A stretch of DNA of 64,000 nucleotides from a virus. Made by a program: the position numbers and the translations under genes. How positions within the stretch are numbered: position 1 is the first letter of the stretch; every line of letters begins with the position of its first letter. Location: positions 47,189 to 111,188 of the IMG/VR virus record IMGVR_UViG_3300041964_000014; one strand, 5' to 3'. The notes beneath the pieces were generated by a model. It was not told where the DNA came from and did not search any database. It worked only from the letters and a program-made list of their open reading frames with translations. Of this stretch, positions 41,137 to 50,216 are shown in pieces.

Positions 41137-41910
41137 ATGTCTCAAATAATTAAATCCTTTAATGGTAAGAGTATTCGGGTTAGAGAAGACGACCAATACT
41201 TTTGTTTAACCGATATGGCTCAAGCTGTAGATAAACGTGTCAACAATTGGAGCCGTTTAGAAAGTACTCGTACTTACTTATCTACGTTATCATCCGTTAC
41301 TCAGATTCCCGTAACGGGCTTAGTTTCTACTATTCAAGGGGGATTTCCAGAGTTACAGGGTACTTGGGCACACAAAATGGTTGCTTTGGAGTTTGCCAGA
41401 TGGTGTTCCCCAGAATTTGCTATACAATGCAATATGTGGGTCGAAGAATTAATGGCTAACGGTAAAGTAGAATTAGTCCCACAAAAACCTAAGTCATCTG
41501 CTGAAATGCTAGTACTGTATGCTGAACAGTTTTTGGAGCATGAACAACGTCTTCTGAAAATAGAAGAAGAAAATCAAAAACTACTAGCAGCCCAGGAAGA
41601 AATACATAATATAGTAACTATTGTTGAAGACCAGGTAGAAGAGTTTGCTCAAGCAACAGAAGAACGTTTAATCGCTATTGAAGTTGAACAAGACAGACAC
41701 AATACTCCCGCAGGGCATAAATACACAGTACTTGGTTATGCTCGTTTGCAGGGATTAGAGTTGTCTAATTCTTCTGCTTCAGTCAAAGGAAGAAAAGCCA
41801 CCCGTCTTTGCAGAGAAAGAGGGATTGAGGTAGAGCAAATACACGATCCCCGTTACGGCTATGTGGGCTTATATCCCGAATCGCTCTTACGTGAGGTATT
41901 CGCCGATTAG
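41137..41910 (+). CDS. KilA-N domain protein, copy 1
   Basis: 257 residues. N-terminal KilA-N domain (IRVREDDQYFCLTDMAQAVD, YLSTLSSVTQIPVTGLV, then GTWAHKMVALEFARWCSPEF). A coiled coil follows, then a C-terminal module (KYTVLGYARLQG, VKGRKATRLCRERGIE, DPRYGYVGLYPES) shared with copy 2. KilA-N binds DNA in phage and virus regulators. Leader is nearly identical to that of copy 2. Confidence 0.88.
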   Translation: MSQIIKSFNGKSIRVREDDQYFCLTDMAQAVDKRVNNWSRLESTRTYLSTLSSVTQIPVTGLVSTIQGGFPELQGTWAHKMVALEFARWCSPEFAIQCNMWVEELMANGKVELVPQKPKSSAEMLVLYAEQFLEHEQRLLKIEEENQKLLAAQEEIHNIVTIVEDQVEEFAQATEERLIAIEVEQDRHNTPAGHKYTVLGYARLQGLELSNSSASVKGRKATRLCRERGIEVEQIHDPRYGYVGLYPESLLREVFAD

Positions 41911-41920
41911 TTTTTGTCCT

Positions 41921-41935
41921 CTTATTATTTCGGAC
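41921..41935 (-). repeat. Dispersed repeat, reverse, exact
   Basis: CTTATTATTTCGGAC, then CTTAGTTGTTG, in the shared leader before copy 2. Confidence 0.9.
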
Positions 41936-41975
41936 TCTTAGTTGTTGTTTTTATTAGTTGAATTATGAGGTTAGT

Positions 41976-42752
41976 ATGTCTGCAATTATCAAGTCTTTTA
42001 ACGATGTAGATATCCGCATTCGAGATACAGACAATTATGTGTGTCTTACAGATATGGCAAATGCTTGTGGGAAACAGTTTGGTCACTGGAAGGCTTTAAA
42101 ATCTACTGAGTCATATCTGACAGCGTTATCCTCCGCAGTCGGAAAGCCGATAGCGGAGTTAATTGTATCAAAAGTGGGAGGAGTACCTGAGCTACAAGGA
42201 ACTTGGGGACATCCTAAGATAGCTATTCGTTTTGCTCAATGGTGTAGCGATGAATTTGCTGTACAGGTGGATTTTTGGATAGAAGAATTAATGACCAAGG
42301 GAAAAGTAGAGTTAAGCAAGCCTAAGTCTGCAATAGAGCTGGTACAACAGCAGTTAGAAACGTTGACTCAAATAGTAACTATATCTGTGGAGCATGAGCG
42401 CCAACTTCTTCTATTAAAAGAAAAGACAGAGCAACAAGATAAAGAATTAGCACTTGTAAAGCAAGAGAATGCTACACTAAATTTCAATCTAGAAACGGTA
42501 GAAATGGAAGTAGCAGCTAATACTGCTGAATTAGAGAGATTTTCTAATGGGCACGGTTACTGGTTTAGTATTGTGGGGTATTGTACTAAGCTAGGTATTA
42601 AACCTGATCTTAATTGGGTAACCAATCAAGGACGCAGAGCTACAGCAAGATGTAAGGAGTTAAATATTCGTCCAGTAAAAATAAATGACCCTCGCTACGG
42701 CACAGTAAACACTTATCCAGACAGTGTGCTGGAAACTCTTAATTGGGAATAG
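41976..42752 (+). CDS. KilA-N domain protein, copy 2
   Basis: 258 residues from the ATG at 41976. Same architecture as copy 1, with about half of N-terminal positions matching (VCLTDMANACGK, ELQGTWGHPKIAIRFAQWC) and the same C-terminal module (TNQGRRATARCKELNIRPV, DPRYGTVNTYPDS). A tandem duplicate with diverged specificity. An unpaired dispersed repeat (42755) follows. Confidence 0.88.
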   Translation: MSAIIKSFNDVDIRIRDTDNYVCLTDMANACGKQFGHWKALKSTESYLTALSSAVGKPIAELIVSKVGGVPELQGTWGHPKIAIRFAQWCSDEFAVQVDFWIEELMTKGKVELSKPKSAIELVQQQLETLTQIVTISVEHERQLLLLKEKTEQQDKELALVKQENATLNFNLETVEMEVAANTAELERFSNGHGYWFSIVGYCTKLGIKPDLNWVTNQGRRATARCKELNIRPVKINDPRYGTVNTYPDSVLETLNWE

Positions 42753-42754
42753 TA

Positions 42755-42769
42755 CTATTTATTTCGGAC
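42755..42769 (-). repeat. Dispersed repeat, reverse, single
   Basis: CTATTTATTTCGGAC, just after KilA-N copy 2. Confidence 0.8.
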
Positions 42770-42854
42770 TAAAATGCAGTAAAGTATCTTACTAACTGAG
42801 CTATCAAAGTATCTATAATTTGTTACAGTAAATTATCTACAGTAAATACTAACG

Positions 42855-45800
42855 ATGGACTTATTATCACAAGAGAGTTACCTAAAGTACTATCAGTTAA
42901 TCAATCCGCAGTATATTAGCTGGGACTTTTATTCGCAGTATTTAGACAAAGAACCCCCATTTGGTGAGTTAGGGGCAATTGTATTCCTACGTACATACAG
43001 TCGATTTGTGCTTGAACTCAAGCGACGCGAGAAGTTTGCCGAGACTTGTTTACGTGTTGTGGAATACAGTTTATCGCTAGATACTGTTAGCGATACTTAC
43101 GCTCTCCGGGAGGAAGCCGAGCAGTTATTTGATTGTTTATTTAGTTTACGGGGATTTGCTTCGGGACGCTCGTATTGGGTAGCCGGAACTGAGCAAACAA
43201 AACGATGTGGTTCTGCTACGTGGAATTGTTGCTTCCGTACAATGGATAGCATCTCCGCTTTTAGTGAAGTATTTTATTGGTTGCTACTAGGTGCTGGTGT
43301 TGGTTTCTCTGTAGAGAATAAGTATGTCAGCAAGCTGCCTACGTTTAATACTCAAGTAGAAATTAAACATACCCCATACATTTTTAATCAAAGTTATTAC
43401 CCTAATACTCTTATTTATCCCAATGAATCTCGGCTGGATGGCTATACTCTTACAGATACTGATCTAGTTGTTTCGGACGCAGAGTTTCTCCAACATTGGG
43501 GATTTCAGGATGAAGAACACTTTACCGTAATAGTTGGAGATAGTAAAGAAGGCTGGTGTACAGCTTTAAGAGTGTTATTGTATTTACTTACACTACCCAA
43601 CACTAAGTCAATAACATTTAACTATAATAACGTTCGCCCTAAAGGAGAACGTATTAAAGTATTTGGTGGACGTGCTAGTGGTCATCAGAATCTACAAGAT
43701 GTATTGCAACGTACTCACGACATTGTTTGCGAGAGTAAAGGTAAGCTTAATTCTCTTAACGTACTAGATGAAGTTAATACTATAGGTGTTGGAGTAGTTA
43801 GTGGCGGTGTTCGTCGTACTGCTGAAATTGCGTTAGGGGATGCGGATGATACTTATTTTATTGAAGCCAAACAAGATTTATGGACTGATGAGTCAAAGGC
43901 TAAGTATAGGAATATTCGAGTTATGTCTAATAATTCAGTAGTTTTCTATGAAAATCCTGGACTTGAAAAGATACGTGAAATTGTACGTAGAATTCAAACC
44001 AATGGTGAACCGGGCTTTTCTATTGTAGGCAATGCTCAAAAACATGATCCTAATATAAAGGGTTTCAATCCCTGCCATGAAGCCAGTCTTGATTCTCATC
44101 AATCCTGCAATTTAGTGACCGAGAATCTAGTAGCTCATATCTTTGATGGACTACTTGACTATGCTTTATTACAAGATACTTTACGCTTGATTACTCGTGT
44201 TGCGTGTCGTCAAACTACAGCTAGTCAGTGGCATCCACAATGGGACGCAGTACAAAAACGAGACAGACTAATCGGTGTATCGATGACTGGAGTTGAGGAT
44301 GCGTTTGATATTCTAAACTGGGGCGATGAACAAAAAGCTGATTTCTACAACTGGGCAGCAGATATTGTGCGGGATGAGGCAGATAAGTACAACGCTCATC
44401 TAGGTATTGAGAAATCTAAGCGGGTTACTTTGGTTAAACCTGAAGGCTGTGAAGTAATTGAGAGTTTGCGAGTCTTTAACGAAGGTATCCTTCGCATAGA
44501 TGAAATAGACTCCAATATATCTAATAAAACGGGATTTTACAAAAATACTGTTTCTTTGACAACAACACACTGGAATGATAAGGTTAGTAGCTTATTTAAT
44601 AATGGGTTATCTGATATTGCAGAAATTACTCTAAATAATGGTCGCAAGTTGAAGACAACAGTCGAGCATCGATTTCATGTGCAAGGAACATGGAAACGGG
44701 TTTTAGATCTAACTATAGGGGATGTATTAGATGTAGAATTAGGTAGTTATCAAAATAAAAACAATACCCCAATGTATGTTCCTACTAATGGAACAGGACT
44801 TAAGAAGGTTTCTCTACCTACACGAATGTCAGAACCTTTAGCTTGGTTTTTAGCTGCTATTTACGCAAATGGCAGCACTTCTACAAGGGGATATGTAGAT
44901 TTCTGTAGTGGACATTTGTTAGTTTGCACTAAATTCAAACAGATCGTTAAGCAATTATTCGGGGTAAATGTAGAGTTCAAAAAAGACTCTATAAAGGATA
45001 TGTATCGCACTCGTATTAATTCTGTCGATATTTGGCAATATTTGAAAGAAAATAACTGTTTAAAAAGCGATCAGTTTGATCGTGTACCGCTTGTTGTAAG
45101 AAAGTCTAGTCGTCAGAGTGTATTAGCTTTTGTGGCAGGCTATCTAGACACCGATGGCTGTTTTAAAAATAAAACTTGCGCGATTACATCCACGAAACTA
45201 GACTTTGCCCGAAATCTACAAGAAGTGTGCGAAGCCGTTGGATTATCATTCAGTGCTTACGAAACTAAACGAGAAACTACAAAAGGAGAATGTCATTATA
45301 TAGATTTGCAGTTATCCCGTACTTTTAGCACTAAAGATGCAATTGATTATATTAATCAAAACTGCATCAAGGCACAGGAGCATCCAATCCTTTACTCCAG
45401 TAAATCACATAAAAATCCCTATAAAGTAAAATCTATTACTTTACTGGATAACCTTGAAATGACTTATGATATCGAAGTAGAAAATTCACACTGTTACCTA
45501 AATGGGGGAATTAAATCGCATAACACATTAAGTCAATTGCCCACAGTATCGAGTGGTATTGGTAAAGCTTATGCCCCCTATTATCTTCGCCGTATAAGAT
45601 TTTCTAGTCTCGATCCACTAGCATTAGCACTGTATCAGCAAGGTGTGCCTGTAGTACCTGAGAATGGTCAGGGAGACGATTTATTTAGCGAAAAGTGCAA
45701 TACATGGGTATTTACTTTCCCAATAAAAACAAACGCTAAGATCCGTGCTATTGATGAACCTATTGAGGAGCAATTTAAGCGGTACTTGCTGGTACAAAAC

Positions 45801-45878
45801 ACATATGTGCGCGAAGGTTATAATGCGTCTAACACAATGACAGTAGCTCCGATGAGTGGGACAAAGCCGCTGAATTAG
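42855..45878 (+). CDS. nrdJ: Class II (B12-dependent) ribonucleotide reductase with intein
   Basis: Reduces ribonucleotides to deoxyribonucleotides using adenosylcobalamin. Seen: GRSYWVAGTEQ, RCGSATWNCCF, FNPCHEASLDSHQSCNL and TLVKPEG (host exon), later TLSQLPTVSSGIGKAY. The exteins join as KPEG-TLSQ, a known RNR intein site. After the intein the reductase continues for about 115 residues, then the frame shifts near 45833-45878. The stop at 45876-45878 comes before the C-terminus, so the C-terminal part is in the next feature. No separate small subunit is needed for class II, which suits this lone gene. Confidence 0.92.
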   Translation: MDLLSQESYLKYYQLINPQYISWDFYSQYLDKEPPFGELGAIVFLRTYSRFVLELKRREKFAETCLRVVEYSLSLDTVSDTYALREEAEQLFDCLFSLRGFASGRSYWVAGTEQTKRCGSATWNCCFRTMDSISAFSEVFYWLLLGAGVGFSVENKYVSKLPTFNTQVEIKHTPYIFNQSYYPNTLIYPNESRLDGYTLTDTDLVVSDAEFLQHWGFQDEEHFTVIVGDSKEGWCTALRVLLYLLTLPNTKSITFNYNNVRPKGERIKVFGGRASGHQNLQDVLQRTHDIVCESKGKLNSLNVLDEVNTIGVGVVSGGVRRTAEIALGDADDTYFIEAKQDLWTDESKAKYRNIRVMSNNSVVFYENPGLEKIREIVRRIQTNGEPGFSIVGNAQKHDPNIKGFNPCHEASLDSHQSCNLVTENLVAHIFDGLLDYALLQDTLRLITRVACRQTTASQWHPQWDAVQKRDRLIGVSMTGVEDAFDILNWGDEQKADFYNWAADIVRDEADKYNAHLGIEKSKRVTLVKPEGCEVIESLRVFNEGILRIDEIDSNISNKTGFYKNTVSLTTTHWNDKVSSLFNNGLSDIAEITLNNGRKLKTTVEHRFHVQGTWKRVLDLTIGDVLDVELGSYQNKNNTPMYVPTNGTGLKKVSLPTRMSEPLAWFLAAIYANGSTSTRGYVDFCSGHLLVCTKFKQIVKQLFGVNVEFKKDSIKDMYRTRINSVDIWQYLKENNCLKSDQFDRVPLVVRKSSRQSVLAFVAGYLDTDGCFKNKTCAITSTKLDFARNLQEVCEAVGLSFSAYETKRETTKGECHYIDLQLSRTFSTKDAIDYINQNCIKAQEHPILYSSKSHKNPYKVKSITLLDNLEMTYDIEVENSHCYLNGGIKSHNTLSQLPTVSSGIGKAYAPYYLRRIRFSSLDPLALALYQQGVPVVPENGQGDDLFSEKCNTWVFTFPIKTNAKIRAIDEPIEEQFKRYLLVQNTYVREGYNASNTMTVAPMSGTKPLN
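44448..45524 (+). other. Intein with LAGLIDADG homing endonuclease, inside nrdJ
   Basis: About 359 residues (protein positions 532-890). It begins CEVIESLRVFNEGIL with a catalytic Cys, has the block-B-like TVEHRFHV, LAGLIDADG-type motifs WFLAAIYANGS and VAGYLDTDGCF, and ends CYLNGGIKSHN before a threonine +1 residue. Terminal HN and Cys/Thr junctions are those expected for self-splicing. It should excise itself from the reductase. Confidence 0.92.
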
Positions 45879-46129
45879 TGCATGAACATTGGGGTTCAAT
45901 TATTGGTATTACTTTTCTACCCCGTTTTGATCCACGAGAAGGAGGTAAAGCTGCTTATCCTAATATGCCGTATGAGCCTTGCGAAGAACACGAGTATATC
46001 GAGTACTCGAAACAACTACCTAAGTTAACTGAAAATGATTTAATAAGGTTAGTAGCAAGCTTTGAACAACAAGCAGAAGAACAAACTTTAGACGATGCTT
46101 GTTCGACAGGTGCGTGCCCCGTCCGCTGA
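45833..46129 (+). pseudogene. C-terminal part of nrdJ in another frame
   Basis: The frame that restores the reductase is open from 45833. It reads SDEWDKAAELVHEHWGSIIG then ITFLPRF... and ends in CSTGACPVR. This continues the class II reductase to its expected end, including the C-terminal cysteine pair (CSTGAC) used for re-reduction. A single-base loss near 45840-45850 would explain the break. A start within it (GTG at 45878) could give a separate peptide, which is less likely. Confidence 0.8.
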
Positions 46130-46155
46130 GGGTAGTTAAAGATAACTAAAACAAT

Positions 46156-46185
46156 GCAGCTTAAGTACCCTACTATTTAAGCTGC
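46156..46185 (+). terminator. Hairpin, possible terminator
   Basis: GCAGCTTAA pairs with TTAAGCTGC over a 12-base loop, with a weak T tail. Confidence 0.45.
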
Positions 46186-46204
46186 TTACTACTACTAAAC
46201 TAAT

Positions 46205-46336
46205 ATGCTTATTACTAAAGACAATTTAGAGTTAGGTAGATTAGAACAGTTATTAAACTCGCCTAATCTTAGTAGTGCAGACATTAGAAGGATTAATAGA
46301 TTAATAAGGCTAATTAAGGAAGCAGAATCTGAGTGA
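46205..46336 (+). CDS. Small hypothetical protein, 43 aa
   Basis: Leucine-rich helical peptide (LEQLLNSPNLSSADIRRINR). Real by codon pattern and context, function unknown. Confidence 0.5.
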   Translation: MLITKDNLELGRLEQLLNSPNLSSADIRRINRLIRLIKEAESE

Positions 46337-46345
46337 TTATTACTT

Positions 46346-46705
46346 ATGCTATTATCCGAAGCTTTTAATACCCTTAACACTGTAGACTTCTTAGAACTAG
46401 TAAATAAGGTTATTACTAGCAATCAATTAGCTGTCGCAGATATAGACACATTAATAGTTTATAAATTAAGAAAGCTATGGATAGAGCATAATAGTATGGA
46501 TAAGTATCCTTGTTCTAGTAATGTTTATACAAATACTACTAATAACACTACTAGTACTACTAGGATATTTTACGACAGTAAGGAAGCTAGTACTTATTTA
46601 CAAGATGCAATAGTTGAACTAACTAAATTGGGTTATGTATTTGTAGCTCACAAAGTAGACACTATTGGCAAGAAATTTATAGTTAGTTATACAGTTACTA
46701 AATAA
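46346..46705 (+). CDS. Hypothetical protein, 119 aa
   Basis: Unrecognised. Threonine/serine-rich middle. One base from the next gene. Confidence 0.55.
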   Translation: MLLSEAFNTLNTVDFLELVNKVITSNQLAVADIDTLIVYKLRKLWIEHNSMDKYPCSSNVYTNTTNNTTSTTRIFYDSKEASTYLQDAIVELTKLGYVFVAHKVDTIGKKFIVSYTVTK

Positions 46706-46706
46706 T

Positions 46707-47339
46707 ATGCGATTAACTAGTTTACGTACCCGTAAAGGTAACTCCGGTTTTACCGAGCTAATTAAAGGTAACAGAGTACCTAAAAGCGATCAACTTTGCT
46801 TTATTAACAACGGTATTCAACGAGCAGCTACACGGGCTAACTTACTTAACAAAGAATACAACTTTCTGCATAAGGAGGATGCCGAGTTAATTGGCAAGTT
46901 GGTAAACCCTGAGTTAGGTAAACTTATTGCTAGCTTATGGGCGAAGTTAGAACTAAATGAAATGGCTCCACAACTATCTTTACTTGAATCATTTGAAGCA
47001 AGACTGTCCGAAATAAATAAGGGGTTTAAGTCAGAGCATGAGTTTGTGGTATTCCATAGTGTCCCAGCGCTGAAATTTTATATGGTGACTCTGGATATCC
47101 GCGATGTAGAACACTTTGCATGGTGCATCATACATCGCTTCTATGGATATGCTGAGGAAAACTTCAGTGACGAGGTACAGATCACAGGATCGTTTTATAA
47201 CTTGCTGGGTGATTACTTTTTCAATGTATGTCGTTTGATAGAAAAAGATCATTACGGTAAGGTAGAGTACTGGCAAAACCCGCTAACAAACAATCCCCTT
47301 ATTATTTCGGACGCATCTTCCAGCTCCGAGGAACTATAA
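46707..47339 (+). CDS. PduO-type corrinoid adenosyltransferase-like protein
   Basis: 210 residues. The N-terminus (LRTRKGNSGFTELIKGNRVP, then KSD) follows the PduO signature TRtGD.G.T.L.gg.RV.K.d. Near the C-terminus SFYNLLGDYFFNVCRLIEKD, then YGKVEYW, matches the yLNRLSD.lFvlaR...g.e.v.W helix. PduO enzymes convert cob(I)alamin to adenosylcobalamin, the cofactor of the class II reductase encoded just upstream, so the pairing makes sense. Catalytic residues are only partly conserved, so activity is not assured. Confidence 0.6.
   Translation: MRLTSLRTRKGNSGFTELIKGNRVPKSDQLCFINNGIQRAATRANLLNKEYNFLHKEDAELIGKLVNPELGKLIASLWAKLELNEMAPQLSLLESFEARLSEINKGFKSEHEFVVFHSVPALKFYMVTLDIRDVEHFAWCIIHRFYGYAEENFSDEVQITGSFYNLLGDYFFNVCRLIEKDHYGKVEYWQNPLTNNPLIISDASSSSEEL
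47006..47021 (+). repeat. Dispersed repeat inside a gene, forward
   Basis: GTCCGAAATAAATAAG, with a reverse exact copy at 47298-47312 in the same gene. Confidence 0.85.
47298..47312 (-). repeat. Dispersed repeat inside a gene, reverse
   Basis: CTTATTATTTCGGAC, in frame near the C-terminus of the PduO-like gene (LIISDAS). Confidence 0.85.
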
Positions 47340-47366
47340 TATAACCAGTGAAGCGGAGGGACAACG

Positions 47367-47846
47367 ATGGACAGTTTTAGTCAGTTACTTATAATACTTG
47401 GTAAGCTAGTGGCTGAAGCTGAAGATCGAACAGCTCTACGTATACGAACTCTTTTGTCAAAACCACCATTTAATTACGTACCAGAAGGAAATATGTCAGC
47501 AAAACTTGGCGATACACTTACCTTGCTTGAGCAGTTGGCTGAAAAGTTAGTTGCAGAAGAAGTTCAGGAAGACGAAGCAGCTAAAGCGCAGGTTCAAGAT
47601 CTGCAAAAGCAGATTGAAAAATTGTCAGCTGAGGCTGTAACTGAGCAACAAATGGCACGTCTGGATGCTTTGCGTGACCAGCTAGCAGCTATGCTACCCG
47701 CAGACTCTGTAACTCCCCCTATTGCAGAAGTTCCGCCTGTAGATGAGCCTGTAAACCCTCCAGACGTGGATGTTCCTCCGGCTATTCCTGGTAATCCTAC
47801 TGAAGAATCCCCAGTCGAAGCTCCTCCAGGGATTATCAACGAGTAA
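47367..47846 (+). CDS. Coiled-coil, proline-rich protein, 159 aa
   Basis: Residues about 50-125 form a coiled coil with repeated acidic and alanine segments; the C-terminal 40 residues are proline-rich and acidic (PVNPPDVDVPPAIPG). Structure suggests a linker or scaffold. Function unknown. Confidence 0.65.
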   Translation: MDSFSQLLIILGKLVAEAEDRTALRIRTLLSKPPFNYVPEGNMSAKLGDTLTLLEQLAEKLVAEEVQEDEAAKAQVQDLQKQIEKLSAEAVTEQQMARLDALRDQLAAMLPADSVTPPIAEVPPVDEPVNPPDVDVPPAIPGNPTEESPVEAPPGIINE

Positions 47847-47871
47847 TCTCGGCAGCGCACACAACACATTT

Positions 47872-47898
47872 GCCCCAGACTAAGTTCTGGGGCTTTTA
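47872..47898 (+). terminator. Rho-independent terminator
   Basis: GCCCCAGA pairs with TCTGGGGC over a six-base loop, followed by TTTT. Confidence 0.8.
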
Positions 47899-47919
47899 AT
47901 TTATATGTTTAGGTGTACT

Positions 47920-48381
47920 ATGCAAGAAGAACTAGGTTTGGCTATATCGGATGTTCAATCGACTATAGATCGTCAACCTTATGTAAATCAATTAACTTTA
48001 CCACAACGACAATTGATTGGACTACTAGGGTTAGTTGAAGAAGCGAATGAAGTAGCGGAGGTTTTATTTAACAACTTAGACATCTTTGCTACACAAGATG
48101 AAGGGTATAGTACATCGGAAAGACTACAAACGCTATTAGAGTTAAGTATAACTACTGGTAAAGAGTTAGGAGTCTTTAAGAAAAGACTACTTAGTGAAAG
48201 TCTACATATTAACGTAGTTAATCGATATACTTATCGACAGTATCAGGATAATGTACAAGAAGGGTGTTTTAATGTTTTATATTACTGGTTATTAATTACT
48301 GACACTAATTCTATTGATTTAGTAACTCTGCTAAAAACCGGATTAAGTAAGGTTAAACGACGAGATCCTAATGTCCGCTAA
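47920..48381 (+). CDS. Hypothetical protein, 153 aa, weak MazG-like pattern
   Basis: The segment LLGLVEEANEVAEVLFNN resembles the first acidic helix of MazG-like pyrophosphatases (GL.EE..E...a), and KELGVFKKRLLSES resembles the later helix, but the conserved Asp of the second motif is absent. Treated as hypothetical. The ATG at 47920 has AGGTG upstream. Confidence 0.5.
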   Translation: MQEELGLAISDVQSTIDRQPYVNQLTLPQRQLIGLLGLVEEANEVAEVLFNNLDIFATQDEGYSTSERLQTLLELSITTGKELGVFKKRLLSESLHINVVNRYTYRQYQDNVQEGCFNVLYYWLLITDTNSIDLVTLLKTGLSKVKRRDPNVR

Positions 48382-48553
48382 TATTGAATACAACTTAAAG
48401 CAGTTAATTCTAGAGTACATAAGACTTATTCAACTACCGGAATTAACTGAAGAAGAAGAAGAGTCATTGAACAGTATTTTAATACTGGCTAAAACCGACT
48501 ACTTACTTCAAGCTTATATTAACGTAGCTAAAAAACATTACCCTACAAACTAG
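48371..48553 (+). CDS. Hypothetical protein, 60 aa
   Basis: Helical, acidic protein overlapping the previous gene by 11 bases. Confidence 0.55.
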   Translation: MSANIEYNLKQLILEYIRLIQLPELTEEEEESLNSILILAKTDYLLQAYINVAKKHYPTN

Positions 48554-48560
48554 ATAAACT

Positions 48561-49268
48561 ATGAACCTTATTGAACTGGAAATCAAAGCACTAGCTAATA
48601 ATTTTGATATTGCTAAATTAGAGGCTTTAGAATACTATGTTTACTCGCGGGAAAAACAACTCAATCATTACTTTGCTTACGATAACCCCGATAGTTTAAA
48701 TAATTTATTAGAAGCAGTAAAACAGTTTGTGGGTTTATCTACTTACGAGGAGCTACGTACTGCGTTTACTACAAAAAAAGTAAGTGTGCGTACTCGTGAA
48801 GTAACTGATATTCACGGTAATCATGTAGTTTATTTTATTGTTAAGTACTCGCTAGTAGATAGTAATGCTGCTAACGGTAATCTCCGGAAAGAGATAGAGC
48901 TAGAAACAGATCTTAGCTTGTCGGCTTTAGATAATCTACTGAAAGAACAAGGACTAACTTATGCAAGTAAATGGTCCAGAGAGCGGGAAACATATGTGAA
49001 TCTCGATTTGTCGAAGCCAACAATATGCTTAGACAAGAACGCAGGGTATGGACGACTGTTAGAGGTGGAAAAACTTGTGCAAGAAGAGGAAATCGAAGCC
49101 ACAAAACCCTTACTGTACGCCACACTATCTAGCCTAGAGCTAGAAGAACTTGATAGTGAGTTACTGTCAAATATGTTTGCTTTCTACGAAGCGAACTGGA
49201 AGAAATACTACGGTACTGATAAACTGATTTGGGATGACCCTGAGTTTATTAGGAGTCTCGACAAGTAA
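48561..49268 (+). CDS. Hypothetical protein, 235 aa
   Basis: Unrecognised. Helical N-terminus, beta-rich middle (KVSVRTREVTDIHGNHVVYF), acidic C-terminus. Preceded only by a weak ribosome site. Confidence 0.65.
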   Translation: MNLIELEIKALANNFDIAKLEALEYYVYSREKQLNHYFAYDNPDSLNNLLEAVKQFVGLSTYEELRTAFTTKKVSVRTREVTDIHGNHVVYFIVKYSLVDSNAANGNLRKEIELETDLSLSALDNLLKEQGLTYASKWSRERETYVNLDLSKPTICLDKNAGYGRLLEVEKLVQEEEIEATKPLLYATLSSLELEELDSELLSNMFAFYEANWKKYYGTDKLIWDDPEFIRSLDK

Positions 49269-49313
49269 TAAGTGCGCTAAACTGGGGAAGTGATATAAAC
49301 GACCACGATAATA

Positions 49314-49356
49314 GTCCGAAATAATAAGGGAGTGAGAGTTCCTTGTTGTTTCGGAC
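49314..49356. repeat. Inverted pair of the dispersed repeat
   Basis: GTCCGAAATAATAAG with CTTGTTGTTTCGGAC, in the 200-base gap before the second Rha gene. Confidence 0.9.
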
Positions 49357-49482
49357 TTCCTTTAGGGTTATAACCTAGAACATACTGAGTTATTTTTACT
49401 ACTTCAAATAAGTATGTTTTCACGGATGGCAAGAATTATCTAATTATTTATATTGAACTTACTACTACTTAACTCTAAACAA

Positions 49483-50196
49483 ATGTTAGAAATACACAAC
49501 AAAGATGGGATTTTACTGGTAGATTCTCGGTTAGTTGCAGATGCTCTAGGTATTCAGCACGAATCCTTTATGAGAACCATACATAACTACGAAACCGAGG
49601 CTAGCTTTGCGTTTGGAGTTTTCCGATTTGAAATCGGGAAACCTCAAAGTGACGCAGAGGGGGGTAGACCGACATCCTACGCTTTATTAACCGAAGATCA
49701 AGCGATTTTCCTGATGACTCTCAGCCGTAATACTCCCCAGGTAGTGCAAGCCAAGCTTAATTTAGTTAAAGCGTTTTCGACGGCTAAAGAAGCACTTAAA
49801 GCCCAACAAGTGGACTTGAATGCGATGCTTCTACTTATCCAAGAGATGCATCAGAAGCTTGCTCAACAAGAGCAAAATATGAATGTGCTTACTGAGCGTA
49901 CTCAGCGATTAGATCGAGCAGAACAAGACCTTGCACAAATAGAAGAAGCTAGTATTGAGCATCCCGGTTGTGCTGGTGTGATCTTTGATGACGATGACAG
50001 CATTGAAATGACTGCTGCGGAGTTTGTTGAGTTAAAAGGTATAGACCAACGTCATACCAACACGTTAAGCAAACGAGCAGCAAATTTTCAAAGGGTGGGT
50101 AAGAATGAAACGCCATCTAGTCGCCGTAATGGGCGTTTACTACTAGCGGTTCGTTACCTTAAACAAGCCGCTAAATCAGTATTAAACTTAGACTAA
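49483..50196 (+). CDS. Rha-family regulatory protein, copy 2
   Basis: 237 residues from the ATG at 49483. Residues 1-105 match Rha (LLVDSRLVADALGIQHESFM, YALLTEDQAIFLMTLSRNTP, KLNLVKAFSTAK). The C-terminal module is the shared one (HPGCAGVI, LSKRAANFQRVGK, YLKQAAKSVLNLD). It resembles the copy at 36776 in N-terminus and the gene at 27718 in C-terminus. Confidence 0.85.
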   Translation: MLEIHNKDGILLVDSRLVADALGIQHESFMRTIHNYETEASFAFGVFRFEIGKPQSDAEGGRPTSYALLTEDQAIFLMTLSRNTPQVVQAKLNLVKAFSTAKEALKAQQVDLNAMLLLIQEMHQKLAQQEQNMNVLTERTQRLDRAEQDLAQIEEASIEHPGCAGVIFDDDDSIEMTAAEFVELKGIDQRHTNTLSKRAANFQRVGKNETPSSRRNGRLLLAVRYLKQAAKSVLNLD

Positions 50197-50216
50197 TTAA
50201 AATTACTAGGGTGTTT

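Noticed and set aside
47920-48381. MazG pyrophosphatase
   Set aside because: First acidic helix matches, but the conserved Asp of the second motif is absent.
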